In this document: one piece after another, positions 45,922 to 54,254 of the stretch | How positions within the stretch are numbered: position 1 is the first letter of the stretch | How the letters are laid out: each line of letters starts with the position of its first letter | Assembly (NCBI GenBank): GCA_964563435.1 | Contig: CAZLXI010000023.1 | Location: forward strand, 1 to 64,000 | Reading direction: 5' to 3' | Length of the DNA: 64,000 nucleotides | DNA from: Leadbetterella sp964563435 | Lineage (GTDB): Bacteria > Bacteroidota > Bacteroidia > Cytophagales > Spirosomataceae | Notes under the pieces: generated by a model | Databases searched by the model: none | The model's input: only the letters and a program-made list of their open reading frames with translations | Told to the model about the DNA's origin: nothing | Translations under genes and position numbers: made by a program

Positions 45922-46803
45922 TTATTTGGCCACAAACAAAAAATCACTATTGGATTCATTCCCGGAGAAATCTCCCATTTTTACGGTATGCATCTGTCTG
46001 TCGAGATGAGACTTCAGTGCCAATATAGTTAATAGTTTATACTCACTTTGAGAAGCTTCCAACAGCTTTTGAATGAATGCCTTTGCAAAGGGGGAATGCT
46101 GTCCTTTTGCCCCGTCAGATACCACCTCGTTTCCACCGGAGCTCAGATAAAGCCGGGTTTTGGGTTTCAGCTTCTCATAGATCTGGGCATTAAACGAAGA
46201 GGCCGTATTAACGGAAACAGCTCCCCGGCTGAATTCATCTCCACGGCCTAAATTACCCTCCTGGTGCGCGAAATAGCTATCGAAAGTGCCGCCGTAACAT
46301 ACATCCAGGGTAAGCAGGATATGCGGACAATTGATCTTACTTAATGCATCCTGCAGATAAGCAAAAGAAACGTGATTGGTATACGTTTCATCCGCAAATT
46401 TCGAATCTTTAAATATGACGTATCCCTGCTTAAGGAGCGGGTCAAAATCTCCGTGTCCGGCAAAGTAAACCATCAGTTGGTCATACTTCTCATATTTTTT
46501 TGCAGCATACTCGCGTAGCTTTCTGACAAAATCTTCTTTACGTACATTGGCTAATATCTCTGTTCGAAACCCGAAGCCATCTTCAAGTAATTTTGAGATT
46601 GCCTGAGCGTCCAGCATAGGATTATTCAAAGTAGTATATCGCTTGTCATCGTAGGTATCATTGGCAATAATTAATGCATAATTCGACTTTACCAGTGAAC
46701 TGCTCACATCAATTTTAAATGGGCCGCCCGAACCTTCAAGCACCTGGGCAAAAGAAGCTTTTACAAGCAATAAAAAAAAACAAAGAATCGATCCCGGCCT
46801 CAT
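45922..46803 (-). CDS. Small exported caspase-family peptidase
   Basis: 293 residues, signal peptide about 1-20 (ends SFAQ), then almost only a caspase-like domain: NYALIIANDTYDD at 41-53, catalytic His117 (MVYFAGHGDFD) and Cys169 (LTLDVCYGGTF). The usual SGHG is AGHG and the usual D.CHSG is DVCYGG, so it differs from the two other caspases in the island. Its promoter region is shared with the divergent gene at 46903. It may be an executor or activator of the larger proteins, but this is not shown. Confidence 0.85.
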   Translation of the reverse strand: MRPGSILCFFLLLVKASFAQVLEGSGGPFKIDVSSSLVKSNYALIIANDTYDDKRYTTLNNPMLDAQAISKLLEDGFGFRTEILANVRKEDFVRKLREYAAKKYEKYDQLMVYFAGHGDFDPLLKQGYVIFKDSKFADETYTNHVSFAYLQDALSKINCPHILLTLDVCYGGTFDSYFAHQEGNLGRGDEFSRGAVSVNTASSFNAQIYEKLKPKTRLYLSSGGNEVVSDGAKGQHSPFAKAFIQKLLEASQSEYKLLTILALKSHLDRQMHTVKMGDFSGNESNSDFLFVAK

Positions 46804-46839
46804 ATTTTATGAATTTTCAAAAAAATGATATAAAACTAT

Positions 46840-46870
46840 CAAAAATAATCATTTTAGAAAATTAAATTTG
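46840..46870. promoter_or_regulatory. Divergent promoter region
   Basis: TATTTTTG on the minus strand (46847-46840) faces the small caspase gene, and TAAATTTG on the plus strand (46863-46870) faces the gene at 46903. Both fit the -7 box; the -33 elements are weak. Confidence 0.35.
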
Positions 46871-46902
46871 AGGTAATTACCCAAAACATACATCTCATTC
46901 GT

Positions 46903-47793
46903 ATGCCCATAATCCTGATTACAAAACTGACCCGGATCATTTTAGCTTTACTGCTCGTTTCTTTCTTTCCAGCGGTGTATTCACAAAAGATCGAGAATAT
47001 AAAGGCCGACCAGTTTCAAAGTGAGATGTTTATCACTTATGATATCCTCAATGCACTTCCCAGCCAGGTGTATTTTGTAAAAGTGGAATGTATTATTGAT
47101 GGTCAGGCCTATCCAGTAGCCAGTGCATCGGGCAATGGAATAGGCCGGGTGAGCGCTGGGCCTTCGAGACAGATCATCTGGGAATTGAACAAAGATCTGA
47201 AAGCCACAAAGAGTGATCAGATCTACTTTAAAATAAATGCAACCCCTATCTCTGAAAGCGAGCGGAATACTCCTGTCGAAAGTCAGCCCAGAGGCATGTC
47301 GCTATCCGACAGAAAATTCCAGTTTTTAAGCTCCTTCACCTCCTCCGTAGATAACTATCTTGAACAGGTCTTTAACCTCGTTACCACGCTGGAAACATTC
47401 GGAGAACGGGCCTTTGAAAGCAGGAGTGATTATCAAAGGCTTCAGAACCAGGTGGAAAAGCTGAACAACGCCTATGAAGAAATCCACCCCGCCAAAGAAG
47501 GCTTTAAACAAAATATCCGAAGTTATTGGGGCAATGAAGCTACGAACTGCAGCGCTGAGACTTTCCTGAACAGGATACTGGATAACCTCCACAGGTCACA
47601 GATACTGACTCTCAATAAATTGGTCAAAGATATCAATGACATCATCTCCAATCCTAAACTAAAAGGTTCCGAGCGGGCAAAGGTCATTCAAAAAATCACC
47701 ATGGAAATAGGCATCAGGACCCCCATGTTAAAATCTGAGGTAGACATAGCCAAAGGGGATGCTAAAGCGCTCTACCAATCTTTGAAAGATTAG
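46903..47793 (+). CDS. Exported protein with Ig-like N-terminus and helical C-terminus
   Basis: 296 residues with a signal peptide (about 1-27, ends VYSQ). Residues 28-115 (SEMFITYDILNALPSQVYFVKVEC, read in parts) form an Ig-like domain common at the N-terminus of exported Bacteroidota proteins, marked by the closing QIIWELNKDL. The remaining 170 residues are helical and charged. No family name recognised. It is the only rightward gene between two caspase genes, divergent from the small one and convergent with the large one. Confidence 0.65.
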   Translation: MPIILITKLTRIILALLLVSFFPAVYSQKIENIKADQFQSEMFITYDILNALPSQVYFVKVECIIDGQAYPVASASGNGIGRVSAGPSRQIIWELNKDLKATKSDQIYFKINATPISESERNTPVESQPRGMSLSDRKFQFLSSFTSSVDNYLEQVFNLVTTLETFGERAFESRSDYQRLQNQVEKLNNAYEEIHPAKEGFKQNIRSYWGNEATNCSAETFLNRILDNLHRSQILTLNKLVKDINDIISNPKLKGSERAKVIQKITMEIGIRTPMLKSEVDIAKGDAKALYQSLKD

Positions 47794-47826
47794 TCCGGTC
47801 TTGCATAAATTTTATCAAATTAAATA

Positions 47827-50800
47827 TTACCATACCCTGAAATCCGATTCATGATTATATTGTCTTGAAGTGGGTTGTTGTTTACCGTTAGTCAGCGTTT
47901 GTACCTGTCGGCTGACATATCTTTGCAGTTCACTGATCGTAATCACCCCATCACTATTTTCATCCGCTTTTAAATCGGCGAGTCCTCTTAAAACAGAATA
48001 GGTAAACACCCCGTTTTTCCATTCTTCACTTTCGAAGGCATATTCTTCGCCGCCTGCCGCTGAAATAATGGTCGTTCCGTTACCTGTCTGAAAATCCGAA
48101 AAGATCTGCTGCATTACTTTGAAGCTGTTTTGCAAACCTATTTTGGCCTGCTTTCCCTGCCCTATAGAACCCCTCGGCTTGGCCGTTACGTTTCCGGGAA
48201 GGTTTCCTTCTTCAGAATTATCGCTTTTCCCCTCTCTGTCTGTTTCTCCTGAATGACAGGCATCAATCAATAACAGTTTATTACGGGTGGGTAAACTATC
48301 TAATAATTTCTCAATATCATCATATGAGATACTTTTATCAGTGGGATTGCTGAAGTCTGTTTCCGGAGTAGCGAAATAAAAGTTTTGTTTTGCATCCAGG
48401 ATACCATGCCCGCTTAATGATATGATCACTTTATCGTTTGCTTTAACATTTGAGAGCAGGCCCTTTATGTTATTTATAGTCTGACGATTAACCTTTTCAT
48501 TTGTAAAAGTATATGTTTTTAAAGTGTTTGTAAACCTCCTTTTAAATGCAGAATCCATATCATTGATGTCTTTAACGGTATATTTTAAATTGTATGTACT
48601 ATCGTTATAATTACCAACCCCCAATCCTACATAATAAACGGTCTCTTTCTCTTCCTCCCCCTCATAAAATATGGAGTAGCTTATTTTAGGAGACGCCAGG
48701 CCCGCTTCATCCACACAATATATACTGATATTATTCAGCCCTGATGTAAGTACAATGTCTATGGAATGGGTTACTGTTTTCTTGCCTGTTCCCGCTACTT
48801 CTTTCTTTAAGACATTGGTTCCGTTCACAAACACGTACAGCATCTTAATTATCTCATGCTCTGAAGTTGCTTCCAAAACAATATTAACACTCGCTTTCTT
48901 TTCAAAATGGCTTAGCTCCTTCTCATTCGTAATTCTGCAAACCGGAAGTAGCTCTACAGAACCCGGGTGTGAACGGGTTACATTTGCTTTATTCAGCCGC
49001 TTCTCCCAGGCCAGGCGCAAAGTTGCAGACAGGGTTGAATCGCCCGAACCTAATCGTCGTACTAGAATATCGGGGCGGTTTCGCCACCAGTCATAGGTAC
49101 TTACGTCAAGGTTCTGACCCTTCTCAAGAAACCTGATTTTTTTGACCACTTCTAATGTCCCCGTATAGTAATGATCCGGAGTAACCGTCAAAAAATCATT
49201 TATTCCGGCACCATAAAAACCGATCACCTTTTCACCTGTTCTGGTGTTATAAATCCAAATTTGAGGCGAACCTTTTACAACCATCGCAAAGAAGTTATTA
49301 TCTTTTGTAAAAGTTGTAAGTACGGGTTTAAAATCAATTCTTTGGCTTTGATCTGCTTCTTCCATCAAAATAAATGCCTTGTCAAATGACCTTTGAGTAA
49401 TCATCGATCCATAAGGTGTTTTAACCGTATCATATACCGTTACTATTCCTGATAAACTATTATCGATCACTCCGAAACCATATTTTCCCTCGGAAGTGGA
49501 ATTCCACCCGGCATAAAAAGTTTCTTCGTCATTTATAACTGCATGTACATTATTTTTCAGTTCGGTAACTTCTCCGTTACGGATATTAAATCTTTTGTAA
49601 ATATTTCCTGAAATATCAGGAGGGTCCGGGAAAGTTTCACTCCAGTAGAAATGGTCTTTATTCTTCATAAGTGGTTCAAAAACAGAAAAAGGAATTTTGT
49701 ATTTTTTCACCCGGCTATTATGAACCAGGTTCAAAATATACTGATCTTTCGTGTCTTTAAAATAATACGCCATCATCTCCCCCTGAGAATTTTTGATCAT
49801 CTCAAGTGAAAAGGGGCTCACCGTTTTATCTGTCAGTTTTTCAAACTTCCTCTTTTTAATATTGATTTTCCAAATATCTTCTGACTTTTCTACAGAGTAC
49901 AGGTTATTCTCAGCGTCTAACGCTAAATTTTCAAAATTTAAAACCTGGTAGTCCTCTTGTATATCCATCGTATCTCCGGAAATCAACGCCCACGAATTAG
50001 TATTCCATTTTTGGATAAGTAATGAACTTTTAGGGGGTACATATTCGTTGATGGTTACGCCAGAGCTTGATATTTGACGTGAAATCAAGGTTAGTACGGA
50101 TTGATCAGGTGATAAAAATGTCTCAAATAACTGACCTGTGTTTTTTGAATCAGGGATCTTGATACTCCTGGTGGCTCTTCCGGTCTTTAAATCTATTACC
50201 CGCCATGATAAATCATCATATTGTACAGTGATTTCACCGGGGTTATCAGACCTTAAAATCTTAGGTTCTAATACATCATTTTTGCTCGTCAGAGATACCT
50301 GGTGTATTTGTCCCTGGTTTTTATTCATATCCAGATCAATTTTTTGTACCTGATAAGCATACTCTTCATCATCCGATTTAGTAAGAATCAATACATACAG
50401 AATATTCTGAATTTTGTCAAGATATTTGCCAACTACATCTCCATCAAAAGTCAGTGTGTTTACAGGAGCATCCAAACGGTCATAATCTATTACCTCTATG
50501 GCATTCGCATGTATCTTGTCCCACCTGCCTATTCTCTTTTCATGGATCAGAATACTTCGTTCATCTGAAAGCGAACCGCCTAAAGATAATTCCCCGTATG
50601 TCTTAACTTTTTCCTGTACTTCCGTATCAAAAACAACATTTTCATGAGGGCTTTCCAACAAAACCAAATTATTATTCAGAGGAATTACCGTATTAAAGTA
50701 TATCCCGAACTTTCCCCGGGCTTTTTGATTTTTGAGGTCGTACCATTGGATCTCTCCTCCAAAAAGATCATCGTCATCCTGGTATTTAATCCAGGAAAGA

Positions 50801-52470
50801 TTCCCGTTCATGGTAAAGAAATAATCCACGATCTCCTTAGGACTTATCGGAAGGGTCGAAAGGGTTTTTCCTGTTTCAAAGTCTATCTCTCTGATTAGGT
50901 TTCCCAAAAATCTGGTATTCTTATCCGTTTGAATAAGCTCCGGACGTTTGAGATATTTTTCCCTGTCGGCATATCTGGCTTCAACAGAAACGATACGGGA
51001 GCGCTCAGGGAAATATTGAATCAATTGGTGATCGCCATAGTCTTTTTGTGTGTTATCCCATTGTGGCATTTCAACAAATTGCCCTGCCCTCAAATCGTAT
51101 ATTTTTAACCAGTCGGAAAGCTTATTCCTTTTTTTCACTCCGGCACTATGAAGCTTAACCAGGACTTTAGAACTATCTATTGGCGTCAACCACATATTAT
51201 CATATTCTCCCGGTAAAGACACTGAGTCTAAAAGCTTCTGCCCGGTAAGTTGAAAGATATGGAAGTTCTTTTTGGTATAATCTGCCAAAATAAACCGGTC
51301 AATATGGGGGAACAAAAAACTGGCTGCACCCAAATAGCCTTTTTTCCATTCATTTATTTTAGCCGAAACATTCGCTTCAGGCCTTGGAGAATCACTCTTT
51401 TTTATACCTTTCAAAGGGCGGGTCACTACCGAATTATCTTCATTGTTTATCTTATTTATCCAAAAGCACCGGTTGGCTTCACCGTTATAAAAAAAAGGTT
51501 GCTGAAAGGTATACCCGCCACTATTAAAATCTGTAGTAACACTTACTTTCGTCTCTAAATCAACTAATCTTATAAGACCTGTTTCTACATCCTGTACGAG
51601 AGCAAAGTGACCGTCTTTAGAAATGTCATACACTGTGTTGGCTTCGATTACTTTTTCCGGGTTATAAGCCGTATCATTTCTTTTCAATTTGAAAACCCGG
51701 GTATTAATAACCGCATAATTTTCATGTTCTTCAACGATCAGCATACCATTTCTCTCATCCAGTTTGAACATGTATTGCCCTGTCGGTAAAGGAATATTGT
51801 AAACTTGCTCCGTCTCAACATTAATGACCATTAGCTTCTCTTCAACCGATACAATCACCTCATCAGCAGAAATAAATCCCAAGATCCATCCGTCAACCGG
51901 AATATTTTTTACCTGGTTTAGGCTGTCATTCGTATAATCCCATAAATAGTACCTGGTTTCCAGAAGGTTATCTTTAGGCATATATACTCTCCCGGTAATT
52001 ATCGATCTTCCTTTCTGTGAAGAAAAATGAAACCTCTCAACCGAAAAGTTTTCTATTCTTTCACGATATATAAGGTTTGCCTCCTTGTTTTGAGACCGTA
52101 AATTATAAATAGTGATTTGGGCTATATTATTATCTTTAACGGCACAAAATTCTCCATCACCGGAAACATTTAAAAAAGCCCCGTTAAACCGGTTAGCTAC
52201 CCCACTGAAGACATCAATATGATCAACATATTTATCTCCACTATCATCAGGAGAATACACCCGATTGAATCTGAAAACTGATTTCCTGTCAGGAGATACC
52301 CGAATGTCTGATTCTCCCTGTATTTTTATTCTGTAAGGCATCAACAATTCCACCGATTGAGAATAGCCTGACACAGGTAGAAAACAGATAAAGAAACTTG
52401 CAATCTGCAATTGGATCCGGGTTAAAACTGCATAAATAATGAATGGTTTTAGGGCGGGGAAATTTTCCAT
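47827..52470 (-). CDS. Giant exported beta-propeller-like caspase with EF-hand
   Basis: 1547 residues. The N-terminus has a hydrophobic export signal ending VSGYSQ at about 38. The long body (about 45-1080) is made of WD40/propeller-like blades, followed by an Ig-like region (about 1180-1260). The C-terminal caspase domain (YYVGLGVGNYND, about 1275 onward) has catalytic His1355 (SLSGHG) and Cys1405 (LIDACHSGE). Near the end a canonical EF-hand loop occurs at 1503-1514 (DENSDGVITISE), suggesting calcium binding next to the protease. It is the largest gene of the island and has its own -7 box TATATTTG on the minus strand at 52549-52542. Confidence 0.85.
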   Translation of the reverse strand: MENFPALKPFIIYAVLTRIQLQIASFFICFLPVSGYSQSVELLMPYRIKIQGESDIRVSPDRKSVFRFNRVYSPDDSGDKYVDHIDVFSGVANRFNGAFLNVSGDGEFCAVKDNNIAQITIYNLRSQNKEANLIYRERIENFSVERFHFSSQKGRSIITGRVYMPKDNLLETRYYLWDYTNDSLNQVKNIPVDGWILGFISADEVIVSVEEKLMVINVETEQVYNIPLPTGQYMFKLDERNGMLIVEEHENYAVINTRVFKLKRNDTAYNPEKVIEANTVYDISKDGHFALVQDVETGLIRLVDLETKVSVTTDFNSGGYTFQQPFFYNGEANRCFWINKINNEDNSVVTRPLKGIKKSDSPRPEANVSAKINEWKKGYLGAASFLFPHIDRFILADYTKKNFHIFQLTGQKLLDSVSLPGEYDNMWLTPIDSSKVLVKLHSAGVKKRNKLSDWLKIYDLRAGQFVEMPQWDNTQKDYGDHQLIQYFPERSRIVSVEARYADREKYLKRPELIQTDKNTRFLGNLIREIDFETGKTLSTLPISPKEIVDYFFTMNGNLSWIKYQDDDDLFGGEIQWYDLKNQKARGKFGIYFNTVIPLNNNLVLLESPHENVVFDTEVQEKVKTYGELSLGGSLSDERSILIHEKRIGRWDKIHANAIEVIDYDRLDAPVNTLTFDGDVVGKYLDKIQNILYVLILTKSDDEEYAYQVQKIDLDMNKNQGQIHQVSLTSKNDVLEPKILRSDNPGEITVQYDDLSWRVIDLKTGRATRSIKIPDSKNTGQLFETFLSPDQSVLTLISRQISSSGVTINEYVPPKSSLLIQKWNTNSWALISGDTMDIQEDYQVLNFENLALDAENNLYSVEKSEDIWKINIKKRKFEKLTDKTVSPFSLEMIKNSQGEMMAYYFKDTKDQYILNLVHNSRVKKYKIPFSVFEPLMKNKDHFYWSETFPDPPDISGNIYKRFNIRNGEVTELKNNVHAVINDEETFYAGWNSTSEGKYGFGVIDNSLSGIVTVYDTVKTPYGSMITQRSFDKAFILMEEADQSQRIDFKPVLTTFTKDNNFFAMVVKGSPQIWIYNTRTGEKVIGFYGAGINDFLTVTPDHYYTGTLEVVKKIRFLEKGQNLDVSTYDWWRNRPDILVRRLGSGDSTLSATLRLAWEKRLNKANVTRSHPGSVELLPVCRITNEKELSHFEKKASVNIVLEATSEHEIIKMLYVFVNGTNVLKKEVAGTGKKTVTHSIDIVLTSGLNNISIYCVDEAGLASPKISYSIFYEGEEEKETVYYVGLGVGNYNDSTYNLKYTVKDINDMDSAFKRRFTNTLKTYTFTNEKVNRQTINNIKGLLSNVKANDKVIISLSGHGILDAKQNFYFATPETDFSNPTDKSISYDDIEKLLDSLPTRNKLLLIDACHSGETDREGKSDNSEEGNLPGNVTAKPRGSIGQGKQAKIGLQNSFKVMQQIFSDFQTGNGTTIISAAGGEEYAFESEEWKNGVFTYSVLRGLADLKADENSDGVITISELQRYVSRQVQTLTNGKQQPTSRQYNHESDFRVW

Positions 52471-52567
52471 TTAAACTGTCATCAGGATGAATATCTCGAC
52501 TCATGAGTAAAACCACATACTATCAGTAAGGTATGCTCATCCAAATATAAATTCTTTTAGCAAAAAA

Positions 52568-52625
52568 TTAAGCATAGCTTAAAATAAAAGTCTCCCGCAT
52601 TTGTCTTCGACAAACACAGGAGACT
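52568..52625 (-). terminator. Intrinsic terminator of stomatin-nfeD operon
   Basis: AGTCTCC (52589-52595) pairs with GGAGACT (52619-52625), and inside it TTTGTC pairs with GACAAA. On the minus strand the stem is followed by TTTTATTTT and then a second palindrome, TTAAGCATAGCTTAA (52568-52582). It lies just after the nfeD stop codon. Confidence 0.65.
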
Positions 52626-52647
52626 CACTCAGAATTCCCCTTATACG

Positions 52648-53073
52648 TTACGCCGGATCCACGATCAGTTTAATCCCGTCGATCTTCCTGATCTTCACCC
52701 GCGCATTCTTTTCGATACTTTGATCGGCATCCGAATACGCGATCCAGTCGGCCCCGCGGTAAAATACCTTCCCCTCACCGTGCGGCGGGATGGACGCTGA
52801 CACCCGGGCAAAATCATCTACGATCTCCTTAAACTCTTTGGCGTTTTTGTTAAACACCTCCAGCAGCCGCTTCCGGAAGATCAGAAGGCTACCCATGGAG
52901 GCCACGCCGAAGATCAGCAACTGGGCCGTCAGGTCATCGGCAAGACCCAGGTAAATAAAAAGTGCAGTGATCAATGCCCCTATTCCAAAAAAGATGGAGT
53001 AAAAGGATACCGAAAGGACTTCGGTGATCAGAAGGGCGACTCCAAGAATTATCCAAATGCTGATGGGCTCCAT
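52648..53073 (-). CDS. NfeD-like membrane protein (short form)
   Basis: 141 residues. Hydrophobic helices cover about 5-70 (IWIILGVALLITEVL, FFGIGALITALFIYLG, LLIFGVASMGSLLIF), followed by the OB-fold domain typical of NfeD C-termini (GEGKVFYRGADWIAYSD, ARVKIRKIDGIKLIV). Short NfeD proteins are encoded next to stomatin-like SPFH proteins and are thought to work with them in membrane organisation or quality control. The gene follows the stomatin gene by 2 bp. Confidence 0.88.
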   Translation of the reverse strand: MEPISIWIILGVALLITEVLSVSFYSIFFGIGALITALFIYLGLADDLTAQLLIFGVASMGSLLIFRKRLLEVFNKNAKEFKEIVDDFARVSASIPPHGEGKVFYRGADWIAYSDADQSIEKNARVKIRKIDGIKLIVDPA

Positions 53074-53075
53074 AA

Positions 53076-53987
53076 TTATTTCTTGTTTTCTTGTTTAATA
53101 ACATTCATTGCTGTAGCTATAACGCTTGACATATCCGCCAGATTAGTAGGCAGGATCATGGTATTGTTGGTTTTCGCCAGCTTACCAAACTGCTCGATAT
53201 AATCTCCCGCCACTTTCATTTGTACAGCTTCCATTCCGCCTTTTTCCTGGATGGCCTCTGCTACCAGTCTTATCGACTCAGCAGTTGCCTCCGCCACTGA
53301 ACGTATGGCAGATGCCTCTCCCTCCGCCTCATTAATCTGCTGTAACTTCTGAGCTTCAGACTCCAGTACCACACGCGCCTTTTCGCCTTCTGCCAGGTTA
53401 ATGGCAAACTGCTTTTTACCTTCCGACTCCAGAATAACCGAACGTTTCTCACGTTCTGCCTGCATCTGTTTCTCCATGGCAGCCAATACCGTAGCAGGAG
53501 GCGTGATGTTTTTAATCTCATAACGCAGTACTTTCACTCCCCAGCCAATGGCTGCTTCATCGATTGCCGCTACCACGGCATGATTGATCACCATACGTTC
53601 TACAAACGTCTTATCGAGGTCGATCTTACCGATTTCACTACGCATAGTAGTTTGGGCCAGCTGCGTAACCGCAAAAACATAATCATTAATACCGTAAGAT
53701 GCCTGCTTGGGATCGATTACCTGCAAAAATATTACCCCATCTACCCTCACCTGAACATTATCGCGGGTGATACAGATCTGTTCATGAATATCATACGCTT
53801 TCTCCTTTAAACTGTGCTTATACGCAATCCGGTCAAAAAACGGGATAATAAAATTAATGCCGGGCTGAAGTACACCGTTGAACTTTCCCAGGCGTTCCGC
53901 AACGAAGGCAGTCTGCTGCGGCACCACTTTTACCCCCATCATAATAAGAACCATCACTAAAAAAACAATAGCAAGTACAGGATACAT
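53076..53987 (-). CDS. Stomatin/SPFH-family membrane protein (QmcA-like)
   Basis: 303 residues: an N-terminal membrane anchor (3-19), an SPFH/Band 7 domain (about 20-190: VVPQQTAFVAERLGKFNGVLQPG and VRVDGVIFLQVIDP, read in parts) and a long Ala/Glu-rich coiled coil (about 185-260) that supports oligomer formation. Members form large membrane-bound rings and are linked to protein turnover. It is the first gene of a two-gene operon with nfeD. No clear promoter was identified in the 240 bp upstream, which it shares with the divergent aroA gene. Confidence 0.92.
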   Translation of the reverse strand: MYPVLAIVFLVMVLIMMGVKVVPQQTAFVAERLGKFNGVLQPGINFIIPFFDRIAYKHSLKEKAYDIHEQICITRDNVQVRVDGVIFLQVIDPKQASYGINDYVFAVTQLAQTTMRSEIGKIDLDKTFVERMVINHAVVAAIDEAAIGWGVKVLRYEIKNITPPATVLAAMEKQMQAEREKRSVILESEGKKQFAINLAEGEKARVVLESEAQKLQQINEAEGEASAIRSVAEATAESIRLVAEAIQEKGGMEAVQMKVAGDYIEQFGKLAKTNNTMILPTNLADMSSVIATAMNVIKQENKK

Positions 53988-54222
53988 AATATATTTAAAT
54001 TTAAGTGTTAGAATTCCATTTTCCTCTTACAAAAGTATCATATATCCCGGCTTTAACAACAAATTTCGGATAAACGTACCCTTTCAAAAGAGGATAGGCT
54101 TCGGAAACGGACAAACGGCAAAACGTTAAACCAAAACTTGAAAAAATACCATATAATATCCGTATCCTTCGACAAAAAACCAAATAAAAACAGCCGCTGT
54201 CCTTCCCACTAAAAAATAATTC

Positions 54223-54230
54223 TATCTTTG
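54223..54230 (+). promoter_or_regulatory. aroA promoter -7 box
   Basis: TATCTTTG fits TAnnTTTG. An in-frame TTG (54228) lies within this box and so cannot be the translation start, which favours TTG 54255. Confidence 0.5.
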
Positions 54231-54254
54231 CCATCCAAACAAAACGCATTTGCT

